This document shows, piece after piece, positions 7,424 through 15,363 of a DNA stretch of 64,000 bases. This stretch comes from Nitrospirales bacterium (GTDB taxonomy: Bacteria; Nitrospirota; Nitrospiria; Nitrospirales; UBA8639). Each line of letters starts with the position of its first letter. Within the stretch, counting starts at the first letter, position 1. The stretch spans positions 58,357-122,356 of the forward strand of contig JAAXIB010000058.1 of the NCBI GenBank assembly GCA_012270585.1. Direction: 5' to 3'. Under the pieces are notes generated by a model. It worked only from the letters and a program-made list of their open reading frames with translations. It searched no databases and was not told the DNA's origin. The translations under genes were made by a program, and so were the position numbers.

Positions 7424-8833
7424 ATGCGACGATTTTTTTTGATCGCGGGGGCCCTGGCAGTCCTCATGATTGTACCACAGACAACCGTGTGGGCGCAGAT
7501 TACGTCACCTAAGCAACCACCCAAAAGCACATCATCCGTACCGACCATGGGCGACACCACAAAACAGTCAATCCGATACGGCCAGGAGTTCTCCGGTGGT
7601 AGCGGCCTGCAGGGTGGACGGACCATCTACGCCAGACCCTTCGTCAAAGCTCCGAAGACCATCGTCGGGGGTTACATCGACTTTACCTACTCGAAATGCG
7701 ATAAGGGATCGCGGGAGGGAAAAGCGCGAGATTGTGACGATCCAGGGTCATTCGACCAGGAACGCCTCGTGCCGTTCTTCTATTCCCAGATCACGGACCG
7801 GCTCAGCATGGCCGCGGAAATCGAGTTTGAACACGGCGGGACCAATAACAACCAAAGTGACGGGGACGTCAAGGTTGAATTCGCCACCATGGACTACCGG
7901 TTCAACGACGCAGTCAACCTGCGGGCCGGCATCATCCTGTCACCCATGGGCCGGTTCAACCTCATCCACGACTCGCCCTTGAACGATCTGCCTCTCCGGC
8001 CGATGGTGAGCCGGGCCATCCTGCCTTCCACGCTGGCCGAATCCGGAATAGGCTTTTTCGGCACGTTCTATCCGACCGCGCTGTCCAAGATCGACTACGA
8101 ATTGTACATCGTGAATGGCTTTGCCGGCAGTGGCGGCAGTAATGCTGGCTTTATTAGCGAAGGATCAGGAATGAGAAGTGCTCGCGGAAGTCAGCAAAAG
8201 GATATCAATGAAAACAAGGCGATCCTCGCCCGTGTCTCGTTCAGCCCGATGTTGGGGATCGAGGTGGCCGGGTCCGTTCACCACGGCAAATGGGACCGTG
8301 AAGATAGGCATGACCTCACCCTGATGGCCATCGACGGGGCCCTGCAACGAGGCCCCTTTGAAATCACGGGTGAAGCCGCCTGGGCCGACATCGAAACGCC
8401 CTGTGGCGATGTGCAATGTGTTGTTATTGCAGAAGCGGGGACGGAGACATTCCAATCCGCTTTTGACGACGCAACGAGGCGCCGAATTGTTTTAGCGGAA
8501 GATACGCAGAGGGTTATACCTGCGGGCATGTTCGGATATTACGTACAGTTGAATTACCACTTCATGCCGGAAGGGCTCACCAGGGCCATGCCCAGCTATT
8601 TCGGCCAGAACTCCACGTTTACGGGCATCCTTCGTTACGGACGATCGGATACGAACACCGATTCCGACCTCAACCCGAATGACGAAGAACGGTTGACCTT
8701 GGGGCTCAATTTCCGGCCCGTGGAAGATTCGGTCATCAAGTTCGCCTATACGTGGAACACGAAGGGCGTGAACAATCCTGCGGGAACCGAGAGTCCCGAT
8801 GGGTGGCAATTTAACATGTCGTCGTATTTCTAA
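7424..8833 (+). CDS. Outer-membrane porin-like beta-barrel protein
   Basis: 469 residues. A signal peptide (start MRRFF, cleavage near VWAQ) is followed by many alternating aromatic beta-strand segments such as RLSMAAEIEFEHGG, AVNLRAGIILSPMGRFN and SVIKFAYTWNTKG. The last residue is phenylalanine, the usual signature recognised by the barrel assembly machinery. It resembles OprP/OprO-like or generic porins. AAGGAGG at about 7409-7415 gives a good ribosome site for ATG 7424. It is the first gene of the plus-strand envelope group before the FMN-binding protein. The transported solute cannot be inferred. Confidence 0.75.
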   Translation: MRRFFLIAGALAVLMIVPQTTVWAQITSPKQPPKSTSSVPTMGDTTKQSIRYGQEFSGGSGLQGGRTIYARPFVKAPKTIVGGYIDFTYSKCDKGSREGKARDCDDPGSFDQERLVPFFYSQITDRLSMAAEIEFEHGGTNNNQSDGDVKVEFATMDYRFNDAVNLRAGIILSPMGRFNLIHDSPLNDLPLRPMVSRAILPSTLAESGIGFFGTFYPTALSKIDYELYIVNGFAGSGGSNAGFISEGSGMRSARGSQQKDINENKAILARVSFSPMLGIEVAGSVHHGKWDREDRHDLTLMAIDGALQRGPFEITGEAAWADIETPCGDVQCVVIAEAGTETFQSAFDDATRRRIVLAEDTQRVIPAGMFGYYVQLNYHFMPEGLTRAMPSYFGQNSTFTGILRYGRSDTNTDSDLNPNDEERLTLGLNFRPVEDSVIKFAYTWNTKGVNNPAGTESPDGWQFNMSSYF

Positions 8834-8848
8834 GAGAAAGGTCCCTTC

Positions 8849-8943
8849 ACTCCCCCCTCACCCTAACCCTCTCCCCCCGATTAAAAATGTCGGGGGCAGG
8901 CTCTCTAGGAGAGAGGGGATGAACGAGGGAGAGAGGGTGAGAA
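8849..8943. repeat. Compound palindromic repeat, family B
   Basis: CCCCTCACCCTAACCCTCTCC, then CCCCGA...TCGGGG, then GGAGAGAGGGGATGA and a final GAGAGAGGGTGAG. Nested inverted arms fill nearly the whole gap between the porin and the next lipoprotein gene, ending just before its start codon. Confidence 0.7.
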
Positions 8944-8949
8944 GAAACT

Positions 8950-9405
8950 ATGGGTAAGCATATTGTACCTTCCTTGTTGCTGGTTATTCTCACGGTGGGG
9001 TGTGCCGCAGTTTCCGGCGCGCCCAGCACCGTGAAGGCAGGCTGTTCCTATGACCAGGCCTGGGCCGTAACCCTCGCGGGCATGACCGAATTCGTATTGA
9101 CTCAAGAGGATAAAGACAAAGGGGTGATTGAAACCGACTGGGCAACCTTTGCTTCCCAGCGAACATACGGGGTATTCCAACGCCAAGGTAACAAGGAACG
9201 CGTGCGGTTTGTAGTGAACGTCGACGCGGCCCGGCAGCCGGTCAGAATCTCGGTCCGGCAAGCCCGGGAATTCTTTTCTCCCGGGGGCGCGCGGTCGCAA
9301 GGCATAGCCTGGAAACGTATTCCTCCCAATGCCGAGGAAGAACAGCGTCTGGTCCGACGGATTACCAATAACCTGCTGAGTGAGGGATGTCCGGTCGTCG
9401 GTTGA
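8950..9405 (+). CDS. Putative lipoprotein of unknown function
   Basis: 151 residues starting with a short hydrophobic segment and lipobox LTVGC, so probably lipid-anchored in the envelope. The mature part has a conserved-looking pattern (TVKAGCSYDQAWAVTLAGM, VIETDWATF, VRFVVNVD) that loosely recalls BamC/NlpB-like lipoprotein domains; this is a weak resemblance. It lies between the porin and the FMN-binding gene on the same strand and could belong to the same envelope module. The palindromic repeat ends only a few bases upstream of the start. Confidence 0.6.
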   Translation: MGKHIVPSLLLVILTVGCAAVSGAPSTVKAGCSYDQAWAVTLAGMTEFVLTQEDKDKGVIETDWATFASQRTYGVFQRQGNKERVRFVVNVDAARQPVRISVRQAREFFSPGGARSQGIAWKRIPPNAEEEQRLVRRITNNLLSEGCPVVG

Positions 9406-9440
9406 TACGCAGGGAAGAGGCTGGATTCCATCCTCCGGCT

Positions 9441-9528
9441 CTACCTCCCCTCGCCCCTCCTTACAAAGGAGGGGAAGAAGCAGGGCACCCTGTCCCTCCC
9501 CTTTGTAAGGGGAGGGTAGGTGGGGTAG
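9441..9528. repeat. Palindromic repeat, family C (CCCTCCTTACAAAGGAGGGG type, two units)
   Basis: Two adjacent hairpins: CCCCTCCTTACAAAGGAGGGG and CCCTCCCCTTTGTAAGGGGAGGG. A related single unit is at 16636-16668. The reading frame of the following gene runs through it, which argues against using the earlier in-frame start. Confidence 0.75.
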
Positions 9529-9590
9529 AACGCTCCGGCCTAGCAGAAGATTGCGGCAGAAGGGGAAACGCGGGAATTCGGCTTTTCGTT

Positions 9591-10292
9591 ATGCTTGTTG
9601 TTTGCAGTGTTTTGACGGGCTTCCTTTCATCTCAGGTCCTCGCCGACAAGGATCATCAGAAACGGACCGAAGAGGAATCTCAGGAACGGATCTGGGACCA
9701 TGAGGTCAAACGCTGGCTCACGCCCGAGGAACTGGGCCATCTGGAAATCTATTTTACCGAGGAAGAAGCGGCCCAAGTCATGTTCCCGGATTCCGAAACC
9801 ATCCGCCGGGAAACCTTGACGTTAACGGCCGAACAAAAAGCGTTTGTCGAAGAAGTCATCGGCTGGGAATTTCCGGAATATACCTTCGACGTCTTTATCG
9901 GGGAAACCCAGGGAAACATCGACGGCTACGCGCTCATCCAGAATACCATCGGGAAGCATCGCCCGATCACGTACATGGTCGGCGTGACCGCGACAGGCGA
10001 ATGCATGAACTTTGAAGTCATGGTCTACCGGGAAGCCCGGGGTAACGAGATCGCCACGAAACGCTTCAATTATCAGTACCAGGGGAAAACCATCGGAGAC
10101 CCGATACGGATCAATCGCGATATCATCAACATCACCGGGGCCACGATGTCCGTGCGTTCCGCGAGCGCCGGGGTGAAACGCGTGCTCGTCCTGGTGAATG
10201 AATTCTATTTGAAGCCTCGCGGGCTCGGCCGCGACGTCCTTGCAGCCACCAGTCAAGAAAAGGGGTTCTTTGAAATCCTCTTTGGGCTCTGA
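9591..10292 (+). CDS. Exported FMN-binding domain protein (likely ApbE target)
   Basis: 233 residues with a signal-like start (MLVVCSVLTGFLSSQVLADK). The C-terminal half is an FMN-binding domain as in RnfG/NqrC: RDIINITGATMSVRS at about 176-190 matches the flavinylation signature (D...S/T-G-A-T), with Thr185 the likely covalent FMN site. The middle contains EEAAQVMFP and VFIGETQGNIDGYALI. The protein should carry FMN outside the cytoplasm and pass electrons. ApbE, the enzyme that attaches the FMN, is encoded 4 kb away, and a membrane protein gene follows. ATG 9591 is the only sensible start after the repeat; no strong ribosome site is seen. Confidence 0.82.
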   Translation: MLVVCSVLTGFLSSQVLADKDHQKRTEEESQERIWDHEVKRWLTPEELGHLEIYFTEEEAAQVMFPDSETIRRETLTLTAEQKAFVEEVIGWEFPEYTFDVFIGETQGNIDGYALIQNTIGKHRPITYMVGVTATGECMNFEVMVYREARGNEIATKRFNYQYQGKTIGDPIRINRDIINITGATMSVRSASAGVKRVLVLVNEFYLKPRGLGRDVLAATSQEKGFFEILFGL

Positions 10293-10310
10293 GGAAGAGA
10301 AAGACACTGG

Positions 10311-10330
10311 ATTCCCGCATTCGCGGGAAT
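10311..10330. repeat. ATTCCCGC...GCGGGAAT palindrome
   Basis: A 20-base inverted repeat followed by GACGG, a common 'non-conserved intergenic' palindrome type. It lies between the FMN-binding and membrane protein genes. Confidence 0.6.
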
Positions 10331-10409
10331 GACGGTTTCGTGGTGTCGTTGACTATTTGCATATCAATGATAAGAGGGCGCTCGGCATGACCAAGAAAAA
10401 CTACCAAGT

Positions 10410-10498
10410 GGTCATCCTGAGCCGCAGGCGAAGGATCTTGTAGTTGCAGTACTCGGTTGCTCGGTGAGAGATTCTTCACTTCGCTCAGAATGACGGCA
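10410..10498. repeat. Repeat element, family E (GTCATCCTGAGC...GCTCAGAATGAC ends)
   Basis: Outer ends GTCATCCTGAG and CTCAGAATGAC form an inverted repeat around an internal hairpin GCCGCAGGCGAAGGATCTT / AGATTCTTCACTTCGC. It has the look of a small non-autonomous mobile element. It ends about 35 bases before the next gene. Confidence 0.65.
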
Positions 10499-10532
10499 GG
10501 GGCTCAGGGCTCTACGTGAAGACGCTTTGGCA

Positions 10533-11060
10533 ATGCGGAATTTCAACACCCGGTTTCGGCTCCGCGACACCGACCGGCAGATCCGGTTGGTGTACACCTG
10601 GTTCCTGCTCCTGATGTTCGTGGGATTCGTCTTCACCTTTATCTGGGCACACAGCATGACCGACCTGACCCCGAAGGGCATTGCCCTGCACTATCTCGGA
10701 TCCCCTGAAAATTTCGGCGAGCCCATGTCCTTCGGGCAATTGGCCGAAACGACGCACTTTCACTTGTTCACGATGCCTGTCGTCTTTCTGATCATGGTGC
10801 ACGTCTTGTACCTGACCATGGCCGGACCGCTCACGAAGGTGCTGACCACGTGGGTCGCGTTTGTGGGCGTGACGTTGGATCTCGTATCACCATGGCTGAT
10901 CACGTACGTATCTCCCCTCTTCGTGGTGACCCTCTTAACCGGCGACGTTCTCATGACGGTCACGTTTTTGATCATGTTTGCGATACCCATGTACGAAATG
11001 TGGATTTTGAACCATCCCTTTATGATGGGAAAAGGTGCCAATACGGATAAAACTTCCTGA
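10533..11060 (+). CDS. Four-helix inner-membrane protein, possibly haem-binding
   Basis: About 175 residues with four strongly hydrophobic segments near residues 20-40, 75-97, 105-125 and 130-155. The second carries THFHLFTMPVVFLIMVHVLYL, with histidines spaced like axial haem ligands. Being next to the flavinylated protein gene, it could pass electrons between the quinone pool and the FMN protein; this is inference from context. A tight intrinsic terminator follows, ending the unit. ATG 10533 or TTG 10527 could start it. I do not recognise a named family. Confidence 0.6.
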   Translation: MRNFNTRFRLRDTDRQIRLVYTWFLLLMFVGFVFTFIWAHSMTDLTPKGIALHYLGSPENFGEPMSFGQLAETTHFHLFTMPVVFLIMVHVLYLTMAGPLTKVLTTWVAFVGVTLDLVSPWLITYVSPLFVVTLLTGDVLMTVTFLIMFAIPMYEMWILNHPFMMGKGANTDKTS

Positions 11061-11098
11061 TTGACTCAATTGAGTAGAGCCAGAGACCGTGCGTCCAG

Positions 11099-11135
11099 AG
11101 CCCAAGCATGCCGTATGCATCCTTGGGCTTTTTTT
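11099..11135 (+). terminator. Intrinsic terminator after the FMN/membrane module
   Basis: AGCCCAAGCATGC pairs with GCATCCTTGGGCT, leaving one small bulge, followed by a run of seven T. It ends the porin-to-membrane-protein group. Confidence 0.85.
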
Positions 11136-11301
11136 GTTGAAGGAGCGGGGAAAGTCCCGCTCTTCAAGGCCGGGAGGGACACTCCTCCTGACAAGCCTCC
11201 CGGCCCCCCCTATTCATCCATGAAAAAGAGAAGGGGCCATACTCTTCTTTAAAAAGCTTTCGCTGAACATACACGTGGTTCACTCATAGAGTAGACCGGC
11301 G

Positions 11302-11943
11302 ATGAACTCGGACATCGGCACTGAGCGAGACATTCCAAAAGCCACTTTCTTCGATTCCGCCGGCGATTCCACCGACCCCAAAACCTCCATGCGGTCTACC
11401 TCGGACATCACCCTCGCTGAGGATAAGGATCCCCTTTCTCCGTCCGGTCCGGCACAGAAGCATGCCTTGCTCCGTGAATTGTTTGCGTATACGGCGAATT
11501 GGGCCAAACGCTTCTATCAAGGCCGGCGAAATCATGACAGGCAAAAAATCGTAGAATTCGTGTCACGGGCACTCCTGCCTGATGCCTGCCCTTCCGCGGC
11601 GACAACTCTCGACCTGCCCGACCAGATTCACGAATTCATGGTCACCCACCTTCATCAGGGATTGACGCTCAAGGAGTTATCGGAATTTTTAGGCTATTCG
11701 GAAAAGTACTGCTCCGATTTTTTCATTCTGCACATGGGAGAACCTTTCTCCGTGTATTTGAAAAGGCTTCGCCTTCAAACGGCCAAACTCCTTTTAAAAA
11801 ATTCTGAACAGAACCTGACCGAGATTGCCCAAGCCATCGGATTTCGAGATCAGTTCTCTTTCAGCCATTTTTTCAAAAAGGCGACGGGCATATCGCCACG
11901 GCAATTTCGAGACAGCTTTCCCAAGTCCGGTTCTCAGGCATGA
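11302..11943 (+). CDS. AraC-family transcriptional regulator
   Basis: 213 residues. The C-terminal ~100 residues form the double helix-turn-helix of AraC/XylS regulators: LKELSEFLGYSEKYCSDFF for the first helix pair, then LTEIAQAIGFRDQFSFSHFF and the family signature ending TGISPRQFR. The ~100-residue N-terminus is short, looks partly disordered and is not a recognisable cupin sensor domain. The stop overlaps the next start (ATGA), so the regulator is translated with the efflux genes and probably controls them. It is also the only AraC-type gene in the window and so a candidate for the tandem 21-bp repeats at the TonB-region promoters. That link is inferred, not shown. Confidence 0.85.
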   Translation: MNSDIGTERDIPKATFFDSAGDSTDPKTSMRSTSDITLAEDKDPLSPSGPAQKHALLRELFAYTANWAKRFYQGRRNHDRQKIVEFVSRALLPDACPSAATTLDLPDQIHEFMVTHLHQGLTLKELSEFLGYSEKYCSDFFILHMGEPFSVYLKRLRLQTAKLLLKNSEQNLTEIAQAIGFRDQFSFSHFFKKATGISPRQFRDSFPKSGSQA

Positions 11944-13217
11944 GTCCCGGCGAAAAGGATCGGGGGCAGGCTTCTTCTGCCGCCTCCTCAGATAAAGACG
12001 GACCGGATTTAGATGACCTGATCATAGAGAAAGGTTCCCCTCGCAAAAGAAGGAAGTTCGGGAAAGGTATCGCGTTCGTCGTCGGAGTCGCTTTGATTCT
12101 TCTATCCATCAATGCCTACTTGAGCAGTGATCTCTTATCGCGCGCCCCGCGCGTTGAGTTGACCCGCGTGCAACGGCTGTCCACGGCAACGGCTCAAGGG
12201 GCCTTGACGGCAACGGGATACATCGTCGCACAGCGTCAGGCATCCGTCGCGTCAAAAGGAACGGGCCGTTTGACGTCCGTTCAGGTCGACGTGGGAGACC
12301 GGGTGATCAAAGGACAAGTTCTGGCGACCATCGAGCAGGCTGACGTCAAGGCCAAGCTCTTACAAGCCCAAGCCCGATTGGACGTCGCGAAGGCCGCCTT
12401 GGCCAATGCCCGGCCCGAATTGCGGGAAGCGACCCTCCATTATCAACGAACCAAGGCGTTATCGGATCAGGGCTTGGTCACTCGGGAAGAACTCGACGTG
12501 GCAGAAGCCCGCTTGCGTCGATCCCGGGCCGCGATCCGGTCATCGCGCTCAGCAGTGAACTTGGCGCAAGCGGAAATTCAAGCCGTGCAGATAGAAGTTG
12601 AAAACACCCTGATTCTGGCCCCTTTTGACGGAACCGTCATGAAAAAGCTCGCCGAAGTCGGCGAAATGGTGGCACCAATGGCCGGCGCCTCCAACTCCCG
12701 GGGCTCGGTCGCCGTGATCGCCGATTTACGCGTGTTGCAAGTTGAAGCCGAAGTTTCGGAGCCCTTTCTCAGCTCGGTGGACCTCGATCAACCCGTTTAT
12801 ATCAGCCTGGAAGCCGTTCCGGGTCACGTCTATCACGGCAGCGTGAGCCAGATTGTTCCCACGGCCGACCGGACGAAAGCCGCCATTCCCGTAAAAATTC
12901 GCATCGACGACCTTGACGAAAGAGTCTTTCCGGACATGAGCGCCACGGTAACCTTTTTGAAACAATCTTCGCCGGCTTCACCAACAGAAGTGCCGCCCGA
13001 CACCTTGGGGGTTTCCCCCGAAGCCATCGTAACCCGAAACGGACAAACGATGGTCCTGCTGGTCGTGAACAACGTCGTATCGGAAATACCCGTCGAAATC
13101 GGATCGCCTCTTAACGGGCTCATTCCCGTTCGTGGGGAGGTTATCGAAGGCGATAGGGTCGTCGCGAACCCTCCCGAAAATCTCACCAAAGGCAGCATTA
13201 TTCAAAAACGTGAGTGA
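11940..13217 (+). CDS. Periplasmic adaptor (HlyD/MacA-like) of an ABC exporter
   Basis: 425 residues with a cytoplasmic N-terminus of about 40 residues, one membrane helix (GIAFVVGVALILLSINAYL) and a typical membrane-fusion core: lipoyl half-motif VASKGTGRLTSVQVDVGDRVIKGQVLATIE, a coiled-coil hairpin (AKLLQAQARLDVAKAAL... to ...AEIQAVQIEVENT), the returning half-motif LILAPFDGTV, and a beta-barrel. It would bridge the inner-membrane ABC permeases and an outer-membrane duct. The start overlaps the AraC stop. Substrate unknown; MacA- and DevB-like systems export macrolides, peptides, siderophores or glycolipids. Confidence 0.85.
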   Translation: MSPGEKDRGQASSAASSDKDGPDLDDLIIEKGSPRKRRKFGKGIAFVVGVALILLSINAYLSSDLLSRAPRVELTRVQRLSTATAQGALTATGYIVAQRQASVASKGTGRLTSVQVDVGDRVIKGQVLATIEQADVKAKLLQAQARLDVAKAALANARPELREATLHYQRTKALSDQGLVTREELDVAEARLRRSRAAIRSSRSAVNLAQAEIQAVQIEVENTLILAPFDGTVMKKLAEVGEMVAPMAGASNSRGSVAVIADLRVLQVEAEVSEPFLSSVDLDQPVYISLEAVPGHVYHGSVSQIVPTADRTKAAIPVKIRIDDLDERVFPDMSATVTFLKQSSPASPTEVPPDTLGVSPEAIVTRNGQTMVLLVVNNVVSEIPVEIGSPLNGLIPVRGEVIEGDRVVANPPENLTKGSIIQKRE

Positions 13218-13223
13218 AACCCC

Positions 13224-13898
13224 ATGACCTCATCCATCATCGACGTTCAAAAGGTATCGCATTCCTACTTCCGGGACGACATCGAAATCCCCGTTCTGAA
13301 GCAACTGACGCTCAGCATCGCACCAGAGAGTTTCGTCGCCTTACTGGGCCCGTCCGGGTCGGGAAAGACCACCATCCTCAACCTCCTGGCCGGATTCGAT
13401 CGCCCCATGCACGGACGCGTGTCCATCAATGAAACCAACGTCAGCCGACTGCCCGAACGTCAACTGGCTCGCTGGCGGGCCAAGACCATCGGTTTCATCT
13501 TTCAGTTTTACAACCTGATTCCGGTCCTGACGGCCGCTGAAAACGTCGAGTTGCCGTTGCTGCTGACGTCCCTGTCCCGCGCACAGCGCGTGAAACACGT
13601 GGCGACCGCCTTGCGTCTCGTCGGACTGGGCGACCGGATGACGCATTATCCCCGTCAACTCTCGGGAGGACAGGAACAGCGCGTGGCGATTGCACGAGCG
13701 ATCGTGATGGATCCGGTGATTCTTCTTGCCGATGAGCCGACGGGCAACCTGGACAGTGAAGCAGCGGAAGAGATCATGACCCTTCTCCAACGCCTGAACA
13801 CGGAACAAGGCAAGACGATCGTGCTGGTCACCCACGACCTCGAAGCGGCACAACGCGCCACAACCATCTGCAAGCTGCAAAAGGGACGATTGGAGTAA
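13224..13898 (+). CDS. ABC transporter ATPase (MacB/LolD/DevA type)
   Basis: 224 residues with every ABC motif: Walker A GPSGSGKTT at about 41-49, Q-loop FIFQFYNLIP, signature LSGGQEQRVAIARA, Walker B VILLADEPTG and the H-loop VTHD. This size and the EPTGNLDS sequence are typical of LolD/MacB-type ATPases that power FtsX-like permeases. It starts 6 bases after the adaptor gene, and its stop abuts the permease start at 13899, consistent with one operon. Confidence 0.9.
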   Translation: MTSSIIDVQKVSHSYFRDDIEIPVLKQLTLSIAPESFVALLGPSGSGKTTILNLLAGFDRPMHGRVSINETNVSRLPERQLARWRAKTIGFIFQFYNLIPVLTAAENVELPLLLTSLSRAQRVKHVATALRLVGLGDRMTHYPRQLSGGQEQRVAIARAIVMDPVILLADEPTGNLDSEAAEEIMTLLQRLNTEQGKTIVLVTHDLEAAQRATTICKLQKGRLE

Positions 13899-15065
13899 AT
13901 GTTGCTTCGCTACGTCATCCGCAACCTGGCCCGGCATCCGCTCCGGGCAACTTTAACCGTCCTGACCATGAGCATTATCATTCTGGCCTTTGGTCTCCTT
14001 CGCACCACGGTTGCGGCCTGGTACGCGGAATCGCTCGGTACGCCGCCCGATCGCCTGAGAACCCGGCATGCCGTTTCCATTTCCTTTCAACTGCCGGTGA
14101 CGTATCAACAACGCATTGCCATAATTCCCGGTGTGAGCGGGGTCTCCTATGCCAACTGGTTCGGCGGACGATGGAAAGACGGCAAAGCGTTTTTCCCACG
14201 CTATGCCGTGGAGCCGGACTCGTATTTGGAACTCCATCCTGAGATTCAATTGCCTCCTCCACAACGTGAAGCCTTTCTCAGGGATCGTCGTGCCTGCATC
14301 GTCGGGCGAAAACTTGCCGCCAAACTTGGTTGGCGAGTTGGTGACATTGTCCGCCTTCAGGGCAGCCTCTATCCGGGCAATTGGGAATTCACGATACGCG
14401 GGATCTACACGGGAACGTCTCAAACAACCGATGAAGGGAGCATGTATCTACACTGGGTCGCGATGGATGAACGACGACGAATCGAAGACCAAGCCCGTGC
14501 TGGGACGGTCGGCTGGTTTGTGGTCAGGATGGCCAACCCCGAGCAGGCCGCGCAAATCTCCACGACAATCGACCAGACCTTTGCCAATTCCATAGCTGAA
14601 ACACGAACGGAGACGGAGCAGGCGTTTCGCGCGAACATGGCGACCATGTCCGGCGCCGTCATCCGCGTGATCGAAATCATGTCCGTCCTCATCCTCGGCA
14701 TCAGCCTCCTGGTCGTCGCCAATGCCATGGCAATGACCGTTCGAGAACGGCATCATGAATACGGCATCTTGAAGACGTTGGGATTTCGGGCGCCTCATCT
14801 CGGCTTTCTGATTTTCGGCGAGTCGGTGTGCCTGGCTCTCTTCGGCGGAATTCTCGGAGTCGTGCTATTGTATCCCGCGAGCAAGGGGTTCGGCATGTTC
14901 CTCACCAGCAATTTGGGTGGATTTTTTGCCACTTTTACGTTGCCTGCCCAGTTGCCGGTCCTGGCGGTGTCACTCAGCGTGGGGATTGGCCTACTGGGAG
15001 CAATCATCCCGTTTTTGCTCTGCCTGCGGAGCCGGATTCGAGATGAACTCCGTCACATGGGGTGA
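13899..15065 (+). CDS. FtsX/MacB-type ABC permease, first subunit
   Basis: 388 residues. One N-terminal helix (LTMSIIILAFGLLRTTVAAW) is followed by a ~220-residue periplasmic domain (MacB_PCD-like) and three C-terminal helices (VIEIMSVLILGISLLVVANAMAM, CLALFGGILGVVLLY, LPVLAVSLSVGIGLLGAIIPFLL). The sequence TVRERHHEYGILKTLGFRAP is the FtsX-domain hallmark. It probably pairs with the second permease to form a mechanotransmission ABC exporter. The two permease genes are separated by two ~100-base repeat elements. Confidence 0.85.
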   Translation: MLLRYVIRNLARHPLRATLTVLTMSIIILAFGLLRTTVAAWYAESLGTPPDRLRTRHAVSISFQLPVTYQQRIAIIPGVSGVSYANWFGGRWKDGKAFFPRYAVEPDSYLELHPEIQLPPPQREAFLRDRRACIVGRKLAAKLGWRVGDIVRLQGSLYPGNWEFTIRGIYTGTSQTTDEGSMYLHWVAMDERRRIEDQARAGTVGWFVVRMANPEQAAQISTTIDQTFANSIAETRTETEQAFRANMATMSGAVIRVIEIMSVLILGISLLVVANAMAMTVRERHHEYGILKTLGFRAPHLGFLIFGESVCLALFGGILGVVLLYPASKGFGMFLTSNLGGFFATFTLPAQLPVLAVSLSVGIGLLGAIIPFLLCLRSRIRDELRHMG

Positions 15066-15114
15066 CGACGCCGATACGGCAACGTCTTGCCGCGGTATAC
15101 AAAAGCCCGAATCT

Positions 15115-15215
15115 GTCATTCCTGCAGAAGCAGGAATCCAGGGGTGTTGTCTTTTAAAGAGAAGGAAAAGGCAAAGACCCTGGATTTTCGATTACTAATG
15201 TCGAGAATGACAGAA
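15115..15215. repeat. MITE-like repeat copy 1, family A
   Basis: Starts CTGTCATTCCTGCAGAAGCAGGAATCC, then GGGGTGTTGTCTT, and ends CGAGAATGACAGAAAG, so its outer ends CTGTCATTC/GAATGACAG are inverted. It is about 100 bases long. A second copy follows at 15257. Confidence 0.75.
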
Positions 15216-15256
15216 AGGGGCAGAGGCAAAGGCACTGGAGCCTTGCTTGCCTTTGC

Positions 15257-15357
15257 TGTCATTCCTGCGAAAGCAGGAATCCAGGGGTGTTGTCTTGCAA
15301 ACGAAGGCAGCAACAAAGTGCCTGGATCCTCGATCAAGTCTGGGATGACAGAAAGAC
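15257..15357. repeat. MITE-like repeat copy 2, family A
   Basis: Same left end as copy 1 (CTGTCATTCCTGCGAAAGCAGGAATCC, then GGGGTGTTGTCTT). The right part reads CTGGATCCTCGATCAAGTCTGGGATGACAGAAAG. Together the two copies occupy nearly all of the gap between the two permease genes. Confidence 0.75.
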
Positions 15358-15363
15358 AGATCC

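Noticed and set aside
9387..9590. N-terminal extension of the FMN-binding protein
   Set aside because: It translates a family C palindromic repeat and would bury the signal peptide.
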